Origin: Diploptera punctata
Lineage: Eukaryota; Arthropoda; Insecta; Blattodea; Blaberidae
DNA: 64,000 bases
Assembly: GCA_030220185.1 (NCBI GenBank)
Contig: JASPKZ010007425.1
Location: 1 to 64,000 of the forward strand
Direction of reading: 5' to 3'
The position numbers and the translations under genes are program-made. A model generated the notes under the pieces. That model did not search any database and was not told where the DNA came from. It saw nothing but the letters and a program-made list of their open reading frames with translations. Shown here in pieces: positions 44,306-55,129 of the stretch; positions within the stretch are counted from its first letter, which is position 1; every line of letters starts with the position of its first letter.

Positions 44306-45433
44306 TCTTATAAAAGTTGATAAGGGAATCTGTTCATTATTTGTTATATTTAATGTAGATGACGACGTAGTAGGCATGTTGCGGACGATATCTGAATAGT
44401 GTTCTTCGTTTATTTGCAGACACGGTTTTAGTGATGCTGCGTTGACATGACCAGTAATTTTTAAGACTTCTTGTTCTTGAATTCCAACTTGAAGCATGTT
44501 CGACACAGCAGTTGAACGACTTGAATGGTTGCTCACTTTATGCTTGTTTATGTCCAATCCAGATTTTCTTGCACACATTTTTGTCCATATCGATAGATGA
44601 TTTTGCCCTACTGGACAATTCTTATACCAAATTCCAGACTTTTGGTAGAATAGGTTAGGAGTAATGAAAAAACGGTCTGTTTTTATTTTGTCAGTGCGTT
44701 TTTCCAATAGACGTTTATACAGTCTCACTGAGCACCTTCTCGGGTTTTCCTGATTTGGTATTAGCCATTTTGTATCGCAGAGCTTTTGATCGCCTCCTTG
44801 ACATGTCTTGGAAAACACTGGATTATATGCAATCCTTCCTGTCGGCTTACCATTGTGATCTAGTTCCTCTTGAAAATAGTGAATTAGGCATTTTACAGCT
44901 TCTCCCCCACGCCATGCCAATTCTAGGGAAGCGGTAAGGTAGAACTTAATTTGTAATCCTTCAGGGGTTTTCTCCTGACAATTATTAATCATGTTTTCAT
45001 ATTTATCAGACTTAAAAGCCACTGCACTCACCTTTCTTTTCTCTAGCATGTTTTGAAGTATTTTTCTTTTTGCGTTTCTTGCTTGTCTGACGTCATTAAA
45101 TTCTTGATCGACGAACGGATTGAAATCTCGTTGTTGTTCAATAAAATATTTCTCTTGAATCATTTTTGCAGTAACATTCCACATGGTTTTCAAGCTGTAT
45201 TCTTTGTACTCTTCTCCATTTATTTTCCTCATATTAATGCTCCAGTCTTTCAGTATGTTGGCAATGTCTTTGGTTGGAGTTTCTGCTGTTAATACGTAAT
45301 TTCATAGTTGACAAAATTTTTCGAACTGATTCCAAATATATTTCCTATTACGTTGAGTGTTATGGGGCTTAGATTGCTTGATTATTTCGTCTATATCTTC
45401 ATTTGAAGCACAGCCAAATCTTGTTTCTGCCAT
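44228..45433 (-). pseudogene. Crypton-type tyrosine recombinase (DUF3504-like), one TGA
   Basis: About 401 codons from ATG at 45433. Expected role: site-specific DNA strand cleavage and rejoining to move the element. The N-terminus is MAETRFGCASNEDIDEII, then QRNRKYIWNQFEKFCQL, a SAM-like N-terminal DNA-binding region. Codon 44 (45302-45304) is TGA; the frame then stays open for 358 codons. Catalytic-core motifs: Arg in LELAWRGGE (residue 175), HxxR in KVSNHSSRSTA (303-306) and GH in LKITGHVNAAS (328-329). The nucleophile position in GHVNAASLKPC (338) is Cys where relatives have Tyr. 'W---PVGQN-LS', 'NHS-R-TA-SNML--G' and 'KITGH-N--SL' match the domain shared with vertebrate QRICH1/ZMYM-type proteins, which derive from Cryptons. 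The last about 28 residues are an out-of-frame reading of the inserted Penelope-like sequence. A later internal Met (45232) would skip the TGA but lose the N-terminal domain. Confidence 0.8.
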
Positions 45434-45774
45434 TTTGAACATTCAAATATGGCGGCTTTACTGTTGACTCAGTCACTGCAAAATAATGATCAGACATGTT
45501 CAGAATATTAAAAAGGAGGAGCTTTCTTTAATATGGTAATTATAACACTGATAAATATTTCGTGAAACACGGCTCTGATTGGTTGTAAAACATAAATAAT
45601 TGAAACGTGATTGGTCATTGACTCCCATTTGGGGCATGAGTTAAATAGTCTCAAAAAATTAATCTAATACAATAGAGTAGATCTAACTGTTCCCTCTCAA
45701 ATGACAGCTGTGATACTTGGCATTACGCAGAGAAAATAAAGATATTCGCATCAACGCTAATTTTTGTGTAAACA

Positions 45775-45895
45775 TGATTAATCCTTAAATTGGCGAAACA
45801 ATAATTTCTCGTGCCAGTTATTTAAATGTTTCGGACCGCAAAGAAAATAAAATCACCTAAAACTCTAAGTTATCATTGTACATCATTGCGTAATT
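45775..45895 (+). repeat. Dispersed repeat, third copy of the 5237/8663 family
   Basis: CTTAAATTGGCGAAACAATA, CCAGTTATTTAAATG and CGGACCGCAAAGAAAATAAA match the complement of 8740-8810. Confidence 0.7.
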
Positions 45896-46799
45896 TGTCA
45901 CAAATTTAAGTAATTTCTACTCTTTTATGTTTCTATTGCTTTGTAAATAATTTTAAATAAATGAAATCAATGTATCGTATGGGATACATTGTCAATTTAA
46001 GGGTTAAGAAATGGCTGGAAGATCATTTATTCTCCTTGAATATCTTGAAAACAGATTTAATTTTTGACTGTTCCAGGTTTAAAAACCCCTGGTATTTGTG
46101 ATATTAAGATCAGTAAATAAATATTGTATTTTAGTTCAATACATGAGTGTATTTAATTTTGTACTATTGAACGCGAACTAATATAACATTTAGGCGTTAT
46201 AATCGATCTGCATCTAAAATTTAAAAACAGTACAGTACTGATGTAATAGATTCCTTTAAACAATATATAAATTAATTCAATTGTCTTAACTTGGGTGTTG
46301 CGTGTGAGATATTTAGCTCTAATTCTAATTATAGGTTGAGACGGAAATTAAAACAAAATACCACATATTTTATTGGAAATCTATTTAATATTTATGAAGA
46401 CACATAGACTATCCAACAAATTGTATTTAGGCCTTTTCAGAATTACAATCTGTAGCAATGAACAAATTTACAAACATGATTTAATGATCTATTAACAACA
46501 GAATAAAAAAAATTACAAATCTGTTCCACATAATCACAAAATTTAATACAGTATAATTTGAACATAAAAACTGCATATACCTATAAGACACAATAGCAAT
46601 TTCGGCCCAAGGTTACATAACTACATTGTGAACTGATGGAAGAGGGCAGTGATCACAAACTTGATATATAAAGGACTCATATTCAACAATAAATCATTGT
46701 TTGTTCAACTGTTGATATGTAAAAACAATACATTTATAAAATAAGAGTATTATTGTAGAAAATAAATATGTAAGTAGGCCAAAATAATTTAATTTGATC
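45896..46799. other. Unassigned AT-rich DNA
   Basis: Nothing recognised. Confidence 0.5.
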
Positions 46800-47135
46800 T
46801 GGAATTCGGACACATTTAGCCGGGTAGTCTAAGGCATCGTGCTATTGCGCAGACCTTTTGCACATGCGGTGGATAAAGTTGTCATGATGGAGAAATGTTA
46901 TCATGGAATTTCGGCCAGTGTCGAACCGATGCCCAAACAGCAGCGTGAGGAATTTCGGTCACTACTATAGATCCCGCTCCATGTTGAAAAAGTAGCTATA
47001 ACAGCTGCGGATTAGACTTTTTAATAGATGCCACCCTTGATTGGATGATCCTCCATCTCTGTAAATTGCACATGTACATATGTAGATGTGATGCCACTAG
47101 CCGGCCATCTAGGCATGTCGCTTCGTGGACTAACA
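46800..47135 (+). mobile_element. SINE-B, old diverged copy
   Basis: TTTAGCCGGGTAGTCTAAGG corresponds to the A-box region. ATGGAATTTCGGCCAGTGTC, GCAGCGTGAGGAATT, AAGTAGCTATAACAGCTGCG and CACTAGCCGGCCATCTAGGC follow in SINE-B order. Heavily mutated; B box not recognisable. Confidence 0.75.
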
Positions 47136-47189
47136 CCCAACTTTGTTTGAAATTTAATGTTTTATTTATCTAACCTACTATATTCCATT

Positions 47190-47339
47190 CCATAGTATTT
47201 CTGCCCGAGGGCAGGTCTTCCACTGCAATCTAGATTTTCATGCTATGCTTTGCAGCTTTACTAGGGAATTATAGGTGTGTTAGCTTCCCGTTGCTTTCCA
47301 CACCGGCGAAGGATGATAATGAGGATGATGATGGCCATA
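47190..47339 (-). mobile_element. SINE-A copy 4, lacking its tRNA head
   Basis: Only the 3' half: complement of GCCATCATC-(ATC)n-CACCGGTGTGG and CTCGGGCAGAAATACTATGG. The copy breaks at the internal (ATC)n region, where (TA)n (47340-47366) begins. Confidence 0.85.
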
Positions 47340-47384
47340 AATATATATATATAATATATATATAATTCACTTGCTCTATCTAAC

Positions 47385-47955
47385 TTGTAGGTTCAAAGCG
47401 GACATATGCTCCCATACATCCCTATGCTGAGCTATAATAATCCTTCTTCCCTCAAGTCATGATTAATGTTATTCTCCCACCTCATTCTTAGTCTACTAAT
47501 TGGGCGATTTGTTTTTGGTTTTCCCACAAGAGCTTCCATGCAACTATTTCATTCCCCATTCATGCCACATGTCCTGCCCATCCTAATCTACGAGACTTAA
47601 CTGTTGTCATTTTATCTGGCTTCCTATAAAAATCATCTCACTGCTCTGTACGTTTTCTCCATTCGCCTGTCTGTTCATCTCTCTTTGACCCAAAAATTGT
47701 CTTAAAAACTTCATTCTCAAATATTCCGAGACTTAACTATTGTTATTTTATCTGGCTTCCTATAAAAATCATCTCACTGCAATGTAGTTTTCTCCATTCG
47801 CATGTCTGTTTATCTCTCTTTGATCCAAAAATTCTCTTAAGAACTTCATTCTCAAATATTCGTAATCCCCTTTCGTCCCTTAAAGTAAGGGTCCATGTTT
47901 CGCGTACATATAATATAACTAGGAGAAAAGCAGTTTATATATTTTCAGTTTAAAC
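47385..47955 (-). pseudogene. RTE-type LINE 3' part with a 137-bp tandem duplication
   Basis: Antisense to 17490-17910: minus strand reads AHMSALNLQV-like end, RMRWENNINHDL, HVARMG-E, EWRKRTEQ, KVFKTIFGSKRDEQT and WTLTLRDERG. The segment from GAGACTTAACTGTTG (about 47593) to CTCAAATATTC (47729) is directly repeated to about 47865 with several substitutions between units. Confidence 0.85.
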
Positions 47956-47984
47956 TTTATGTATATACGTGACATAAAACCCAA

Positions 47985-48060
47985 ATACCGACGTTAATAA
48001 TTAATCCTTAAATTTCCGAAACAATAATTTAATACCGTTCGTTATGTAATTCGAAACAAA
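47985..48060 (+). repeat. Dispersed repeat, partial fourth copy of the 5237/8663 family
   Basis: AATCCTTAAATTTCCGAAAC and AATAATTTAATACCGTTCG resemble 45778-45820. Short and diverged. Confidence 0.5.
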
Positions 48061-49133
48061 TGTCAATAATATGTACTCGTTCATTTTCCTGTTGTTTCAT
48101 TATAAATAAATTGAATTACACCAATGTTTCCTTCAGGATACTGACCCGAGGATGGGTTATGGCGCATTCTAGTGTCTCATGGAATTGTGTAAAACCCTTA
48201 GTACGTTTCTATGTGAATAAATAGATAAATATAGATTTATAAAAGTTTTAGTTAGATTAATATTCGTTTTGGGATTTAAAATCTTCCTGTCGAATACAAA
48301 TCGCAAAGTTAAACTCATGGTCTTAAGCCAAATCCCTCTGTATTTTTCAAGTTATTATTTCAAAATTGTTATATTCAACGCATGAAATGAATTTCACTTA
48401 TTTTGTATACTTTCCTAATCTTTGAGCAAATATGATAAGAGGAACTACCATATATTCCATCTATACCTTAAGGTAGAATTTCGCTCTAACAAGGAGTTAA
48501 AACATGAGTGTTTCTACGTAGATAATTCTTAGAGGCTGTAAATGTGTTAAAGATGGAGTTATCTTTTGCTATTACCATGTTGCTTATTGTGTGGAAATAT
48601 TAAAGATTCCTTACGAGTTTTAGTATCGCATTGTAACGGGGATATAGTTTAGGGCTTCCTGAAGCACGATAGATTCGATGAAGTTGTATCAAGTGGCACT
48701 TGACGCTTTATAGCTGCACTCAATACAAGAAACAGGCACATGTATAATACATTCATCGCCCCTTTAACAATCGGGTTTTTATAACCTCAACCACATTTCA
48801 CGCATCATATCTGCACGCAAATCAATTCTCCATTTTTCACACCTGCGTCTTTTCTTATATCGGTATTATTTTTTCAAGTATAATACATTTGTGTGCCGAT
48901 ATTATTTGAGACAAACTGGTGCGTTGATTTCACACCTCGTTCCATGTAAGTTATAACGCATATTGCAATATGCAATGTAAAACATGTCCTTCAGAATGTT
49001 TACTTCTAGCTTTATGCTTTACTATGTGCTCTCATGTCCCTGGTACTACAATGAAATCACAAAAATTGTTTGCAGATGGAAAAGTAATTCTACAGAATGA
49101 GAAATATATTCAAAATATGTATTACATATTTCT
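48061..49133. other. Unassigned AT-rich DNA
   Basis: Nothing recognised. Confidence 0.5.
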
Positions 49134-49389
49134 AGAGGTTGTAGAGGGGATTTAGTAGATAAAATTTGGTAAGGAAACTATGTCCGGAAACTTACCATTT
49201 CGATGTAAAATAAGTTGAAGATCGAGACACGATGGGCTTATCTCGTGTGTCTTGTGGTTCAGAATAAGTATTGCAGACTTCTAGGAGTTGTACTAAAGTT
49301 TGGTTCCACGTGGCGACCCTGCTGTTCGTTGCACAAAGTGTACCTGCAACGTATGATTTCATACACACGCCCTACAAGACCTAGTATGT

Positions 49390-50469
49390 CTTCTTCTTCT
49401 TTCTTTCCAGGATTAGATCAATACGACCTGTTCCGGTCTCAAGTCCATCGTTTGCATGGCCGTCCCAAAGATCTTTTTCCATGTGATTTGTAGGTGTCGA
49501 TCTTTTTGGGTATCTTGTATTGTCCATTGTCTACATGTTCTTTCCATTAGTATTTGTGCTCTTCTAGTTTATCGATTATTCAAAATATCTCCAGTTCATT
49601 TCTTATTGATACATTGTGCAATCTATCCATGCGCGTACATCCTTTTACGGATCGTAACAATTTCATTTCAGTGGCTTGAATGTGTGAGATATATTTTTTG
49701 TAAGTACCCAAGATTCAGATCCATATAAAAGAACATGAACAGCCATAATTTTATAAAACCTGAGCTGAGTTTCTCTTCGAGTTTTTCGGAGGGCTCTTCT
49801 TATGGTGCCACACATAATTTGATATCGGTTTAAACTAGTATGTATATCCCAATCGTTTTTATATGTTATATCTGAACCAATATAGTTAAAGTGTATCTGT
49901 TCTGTTATTTCATTATTGATTACTATTTTGGCTCTGACTGGCACTTTGCCCTGAAAAGCCATAATTTTAGTTTTTGAAGTTCAGGCTTTGCGATTATAAG
50001 AGTCCTAATTGATTCAACATGTAAATGGCTCTTTGTAAATCATCCTCTGACTTCTGTATGATTATAAGATCGTCTGCATACATTAAAATATTCATGTACA
50101 TTTCCTTATTAATTTGTATTCCTATTGGACATGATTTTTTCCATTTTCGAACAACCTTGTCAAAATATATATTAAACAATGTAGGTGATAATCTACGTCC
50201 TTGTCGATCTCCTTGATTTATTAAAATTTCTTTTCTGGAATAATTATCTAAATTATGGATAATTTTCGTGCCATTATAAAAACTTTTTATTCCTTCTATA
50301 AGAAAGAAGGGTACCTTCTTGCCTTCATTATTTCCCACAAGATTCTTCTTATCGCCTTATCAAATGATTTTTCAAGATCAAAGAATGCTAAATATGTGTG
50401 TAAATTGAATTATCGTCTCTTTTCTATTATCTGTCTCATAGTGAATATATGTCAGAGCTGGACCTTTCT
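49390..50469 (-). mobile_element. LINE, 5'-truncated, 11-bp TSD, nested in TIR element
   Basis: Minus strand with a 3' (GAA)n-like tail at 49390-49405. TSD ACCTAGTATGT at 49379-49389 and 50470-50480. Coding content as in the next entry. It inserted into the TIR element 49134-50714. Confidence 0.88.
49410..50460 (-). pseudogene. LINE reverse transcriptase and C-terminal region, frame-broken
   Basis: From 50450 downward: DLEKSFDKAIRRILWE (RT motif A region), FLIEGIKSFYNGTKI, INQGDRQGRRLSPTLFNIYF (motif B, normally QGDALSP), MYMNILMYADDLIIIQKSED (motif C, YADD intact), DDLQRAIYMLNQLG. Then 49962-49663: MAFQGKVPVRAKIVINNEIT, YIGSDITY, MCGTIRRALRKTRRETQLRF, VLLYGSESWVLT. Then about 49680-49410: ATEMKLLRSVKGCTRMDRLH, RNELEIF and a K/R-rich end. 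Differs in sequence from the RTE family (49-50% by eye at motifs), so it is a second LINE lineage. Clade not assigned. Confidence 0.85.
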
Positions 50470-50714
50470 ACCTAGTATGTGCTTAATAAAATTTCTGCTG
50501 CCGCCAGAATTCGTGCAAGAAGATCTTCCTCCGAATCAACAGGCGTAGTACAATCCCTAGAAGTCTGTAATACTTATTCTGAAACACAAGACACAAGATA
50601 TCAGCCCATTATGTTTAGATTTTTAAACTTACTTTACATCAAAATGGTACATTTTCGGACATGGTTTCCTTATCAAAACTTTATCTACTAATCTCTCTCT
50701 ACAACCCCCATAAG

Positions 50715-51079
50715 TCTGTACTACTTATTCTGAATCACAATGTATAGACGCATTCTAAACGAATAAGAAATGTTGATACATTTCATGTACGAAAACTCCA
50801 TACTGGCCTGAATTCGATGAGAAAAAATGTTGGGTTACGAACTAGCGCGTCAGGTAGTTAAGCACTACGACATCATACCTTATACTGACTCAGAAAATTT
50901 TATAAACTTGGGTAGATTTCTGGACAAAACGCGGAAAATAACAACACTTATTCATCAATAAATATGTTAACAAATTGCAGTACCATTATTTCTTAATAAT
51001 TCTACATAACTAAGTTAATGTATAATGTAATTGTATGTTATCTAATGTAATATTATTGTGTTTTCTTTTTTTTTTTTGT
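50715..51079. other. Unassigned AT-rich DNA
   Basis: Nothing recognised. Confidence 0.5.
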
Positions 51080-51089
51080 AAGTATATTA

Positions 51090-51441
51090 CGTCCTGCGCC
51101 GTAGCCGAGCGGTTAAGGTAGGAAGCCTTGGCGCAGAGCTACGGGACTTGCGCTGGTTCGAGTCTCCATGGGGGAAGACATTTTCTCATGGTATTTCGGC
51201 CAGTATGGGACCGGTGCCCACCCAGCATCGTGAGGCGATTGAGTAGCTACAATAAGTAGCGGCTCCAGGTTGAGGAACCAGCTATAACGGCTGGGGGACT
51301 CGACATGCTAACCACATGTCACCCCTACACTGGCTGTTGATCATCTACCTCTGTGCTTGACACATGTGGATGTGAAGGGCCAGCAGCCGGCTGGTAAAAG
51401 GGCAACCGCTGAAATGTGGAAAGACCCTCAATCGGAATCGG
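51090..51441 (+). mobile_element. SINE-B copy 3, 10-bp TSD
   Basis: Full-length plus-strand copy, 352 bp. TSD AAGTATATTA at 51080-51089 and 51442-51451. Head CGCCGTAGCCGAGCGGTTAA, B box GGTTCGAGTC, tail CAATCGGAATCGG. Confidence 0.96.
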
Positions 51442-51451
51442 AAGTATATTA

Positions 51452-52349
51452 TTACCAAACATCAACTTATTGTAACGGACTCTCAACAGCACGTACGGCT
51501 TACTGCCCGTGCGATCCATATATGTAAATAACATTGTATGTATCTTACTTTTAGTTTAATAAAGTCCTTATGTATTGTATTGTATTACTGACTCGGCACT
51601 GTGCGGGATGGACCATTAGACAAATGAGAGTAATTCAACGAAAGTTACACATTTCATTGCTGCACTGTGTGCACCACATACTACTTTACAATTGGTAACT
51701 CTGTCACAGTGTCAATAAAACTAAGCATGTTTACACAGGTCATTAAAAATAACAGATTACAACTTTTGAGAGTTAATAGAGGAAGTCGGTAACTAAACGT
51801 TTAAATCTAAAAATCTTGTAAATCCATAATTTCACCGCTACAGGTAGTGCCAATACAATTGTGCGGTATTAACTGCACCGATTTATACGGTGTCATTGTA
51901 CTCAACCGTTTGGCTGCGGCTTACATTCTACCAAACCTGATAGCCTCGAGGATTTGTTGTCATATATTCTGCCCACAGAGCAAGAGGTCCCGGCTTCGAT
52001 TCACAGTATTCGACATGAATATTTTTCTTCAATGAGAATGATCCAAACTGAGCCAGGGTCTGCTTCCATTTGTTCATGTATATGTTAAGAAAGTAGAAAC
52101 GAAAACCAGCAGAAAAATGAGTAAAACCAAATAAAATAAAGAGATACATAAAAATATATTACTTATTTATCCATAGCTCTAGGAAATTGTTGCACTCGGA
52201 ATACAAAAATAAATTATTTCAGGTGAGCATTTATCACGGTTACCACCCCCAAGACATCTCGTAAAGAAAAACAATTAGTATCACGGAGTCAGTTAGCTGA
52301 AATAAAACATCTAACTAACTGCATGGACACAGCACCAACCCCTCTTACA
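51452..52349. other. Unassigned; weak tRNA-like patch at 51940-52010
   Basis: GAGGTCCCGGCTTCGATTCA at about 51985 resembles a B box preceded by a tRNA-like stem, but no A box or cloverleaf could be drawn. The rest is AT-rich. Confidence 0.35.
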
Positions 52350-52581
52350 TTCCATCCATAGTAATTCTGCCCGAAGGCAGGTCCTTCACTGCAATCATAG
52401 CTTATTCATGCTATGCTTGCAGCTTTACTAGGGAATTGTAGGTGAGGTAGCTTCCCGTTGCTTTCCACACCGGTGAAGGATAATGATAAGAATGATAATG
52501 ATGGCCATATGATTTCGGGTACCGTTTGGGCCTTAAAGTTTTCCTGACATTTGTCTTACAGGTGAGGAAAAATCCCGATAA
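52350..52581 (-). mobile_element. SINE-A copy 5, head missing
   Basis: Minus-strand copy ending (5') at GGGATTTTTCCTCACCTG; the tRNA-derived head is absent. Retains CTTCGGGCAGAATTACTATGG at its 3' end. Only about 55 bp separate it from the Crypton-like copy. Confidence 0.88.
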
Positions 52582-52636
52582 AAGCAGAATAACTTTAATT
52601 CCAGTCACAATTTCATTATAGGTCTATCATTATAAT

Positions 52637-53375
52637 GACTATTTAACTCATGCCCCAAATGGGAGTCAATGACTAATCACATTTCAATGATTTTTTATTT
52701 ACAAACAATCACAGTCGTGTTTCGCCTCGAATTTTTCAACGAAAGTTTATCATATTAAAGAAAGCTTCTCCTTTTTAACATTCTGAATAGGCCATAGCAT
52801 TATTTTGCAGTGACTGACTCTCCAAGAAAAACGGCTACCAGATCGTGTACATAGTGCATGAATGTCAGCAGGTAGTGCATGCGGCAGATAATATAAAAAC
52901 ACTTGTAGCAATTGATTATACCTAAAAAAAGAAACTACTGTTTGCACTTTCTTAAACGAATTATTTTCCAAGAAATGACGTTGCAGAAAAATATAATTCA
53001 CATATTTACATCATAGGACATCAGGAATTAATTAATAAAATTTCTCCACTAGGGTCATTCTTACAATATTGCGATCCTTTGGCAAAAAATGATATGATCT
53101 GGTTGCAGTGATGAACAAAAAAAGCAAATAAAGCTTACCAATCGTTTTTCATTTGTTTTTAAACATCACCGTTTACATTAAATGTATAAATTTTTAAAAT
53201 AACTATAGTTAAATAATGATTTGTAGTAAACAGCTAAATTGTATTCGTTAAAGAGTCCTAACAAATGTCACTCTTGATTTCCAAATTCCCTAGATAAATT
53301 CACTCCTCACATCGTGAGTCGTGAATTTATCGATAATTTGGAAATCACTCGTGGCATTACTTATGATAGTAATTC
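52637..53375 (+). mobile_element. Non-autonomous Crypton-like copy with both ends
   Basis: In inverse orientation to 43411-45650. 52637 starts GACTATTTAACTCATGCCCC and 53375 ends with the hairpin CACTCGTGGCATTACTTATG. Internal 52740-53260 carries TCCTTTTTAACATTCTGAAT and AACATCACCGTTTACATTAA. No recombinase ORF. About 740 bp. Confidence 0.82.
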
Positions 53376-53378
53376 AAT

Positions 53379-53735
53379 TTAAGCAGGAAAATACATGACA
53401 CACACAGCCCACCAGATACATTTAAAGATAATATATGTTAAAGCATCGTAAATCAATGAAGTGTGGACCTTAAAGCCTTTAGCGCATCTCTCATTTCGAT
53501 AGCCATATCGTTCTCTTATTTCTCTGTCAAACATAACTATTTTATTTCCTCCTCCCAGACTTATTCTCCTTCTCTTCCTTGCATTATAATTCAAAGCTAT
53601 TTTTGGACATCTTTCCTCTTCCAATATTTTCGAATGACCGTACCACAATAAGTATTTAGTTTCTATTCTCTCAGCTCTTAAATATATCCTTCCGGTGCAT
53701 CTTAGAATATCTGCATTCGGCACATGTTACAATTT
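53379..53735 (-). pseudogene. LINE C-terminal fragment
   Basis: Minus strand open frame contains ILRCTGRIYLRAERIETKYL, LWYGHSKILEEERCPKIALN and DREIRERYGYRNERC. WYGH-----ERCPK-AL is the conserved C-terminal block of insect LINE ORF2 proteins. The rest of the element is missing. Confidence 0.65.
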
Positions 53736-53924
53736 GGAGATAACGCATGGTCTAATTGGGAATGAAATAAGAACATTTACAGAATCGCCTCTAGCGATAA
53801 AACAATAGCGCCGAATTTGAATTATCTGACGTAGGAAAACATCTTAAAATATTTCCTATGAGAATTTAAATTATATATAAATAATATTATAAATTACATT
53901 CAACGTTTCTGACTACTTTTCATG

Positions 53925-54185
53925 AGGTCCCGAGTTTGATTCCTGGTCAAACCATAGAAACTTTTCCTTAAAGGGAATTATTTCTGTGGTTGCCCATGGT
54001 CTGGTATTTAGTTAAGTTTAGGTTAAGAACTATCGTGGCGCTTCATTATCATTTATCACCCATAATATCGGGGTAACGTAACTCAGCCTTCTACGCGCCC
54101 CAACTTCAGAAGCGGGTTACGATTAAGCCAGTGCCAGGAGAGAACACCAGAAATGTCAAATTGACAATCTGGGGTATAGAATAAA
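53925..54185 (+). mobile_element. SINE-like element with B box (SINE-D)
   Basis: GAGGTCCCGAGTTTGATTCC is B-box-like; followed by CTTTTCCTTAAAGGGAATTA, CTTCATTATCATTTATCACC, CAGAAGCGGGTTACGATTAA and GCCAGTGCCAGGAGAGAACA. GC contrast with the flanks and this layout suggest a tRNA-derived SINE with an eroded head. Single copy in this window. Confidence 0.5.
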
Positions 54186-55129
54186 ATTAAAAAAGAAACA
54201 TTTCTTGAGGACTATGGACTCCTTCTTTCAATTCACATGGTACAGAGATAATTACGATGGATCTGTAAGTATCCGGCATAAAAAATACTTCTATTGAACT
54301 GGGCTCATAAAATTGTTTAGAAATACTCTCAGAATATATTAATAATATTAATCCATAATATTTCAGTTTTATGTGTTTTTATTTCCACCCTCCTTTCGCT
54401 ATCACGAAAGTAAGTGAAAATATTTTTCTAAATTTAGTATAAAATCAAATTTTGAATTTATAGTTTCTTGCTTTTAGAATTTGCTGTCAGTCCATATAAC
54501 AATTCGAGTATATATCACCGGATGTCCATCACGAAATATTTTTCTATAATATTTAAGCTCAAACTGAATTATAATAAAATAAATTGAAGTGGAAATGAAT
54601 TTAATTTCAAATAAAATATATATAACATGTTGCATGATACGTGTGGAGTGTTAGGATAAAATTTATATGGTGGCTTCAAAATGACTGAAGCCAGTTAAAA
54701 TAATATAAATAGATACTTTTAATGTTGGCGACATTGCCGCAGTGGAATCTAGGTCATGCTACTGCTTCAAACATAACCTTTAGTGCACTTATATAATTAT
54801 GGATATTGTACACTGCAAAAAAAAACTGCACTTTTACAATTTATGACATGTTTGCCCTCAGCATTGACAGCGAGGGAAGTTCCACTTACTTATCGAGTAA
54901 CTCACATTAATTTTATATCAATTATTGTAACAGCTCAAAACAAATAATTATTTTTGTCGTTATTGTAGCGCAACATACCACAGGTTACAAACTATTTAGA
55001 TTTTTAACGACTATCTTCAATTAATTTCATGCTGGCAACATGTTTTTTAATATTATATCACGGCATCTACCGCCATGTTTTGGTAGTACTAAATCCTACA
55101 TCGTTAAGTCGCGTGATTTTAGGAGCACT
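54186..55129. other. Unassigned AT-rich DNA
   Basis: Nothing recognised. Confidence 0.5.

Larger units (their letters stand above)
43411..45650 (-). mobile_element. Crypton-like (tyrosine recombinase) mobile element
   Basis: The left end starts ATCATAAGTAATGCCACGAG and forms a 90-bp hairpin (43422-43513). The right end is GGGGCATGAGTTAAATAGTC (to 45650). Both ends recur in a non-autonomous copy at 52637-53375 and partly at 23108 and 28208, which sets the boundaries. No terminal inverted repeats and no target duplication were seen, as expected for Cryptons. The minus strand encodes a tyrosine-recombinase protein (44228-45433). A Penelope-like fragment (43985-44305) interrupts its 3' part. Confidence 0.75.
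49134..50714. mobile_element. Element with about 165-bp inverted repeats, split by a LINE
   Basis: 49134-49295 and 50544-50714 are inverted repeats (GAAACTATGTCCGGAAACTT, TCAGAATAAGTATTGCAGAC). The phrase ATGTCCGGAAACTTA and CTTCTAGGA-TT also occur in the mariner-type MITE at 39238, so this may be a related or fused copy. Removing the nested LINE leaves about 490 bp. Outer termini are not clear. Confidence 0.7.

Noticed and set aside
44755..45292. Plus-strand open frames over the recombinase gene
   Set aside because: They are antisense shadows; conserved motifs are only on the minus strand.
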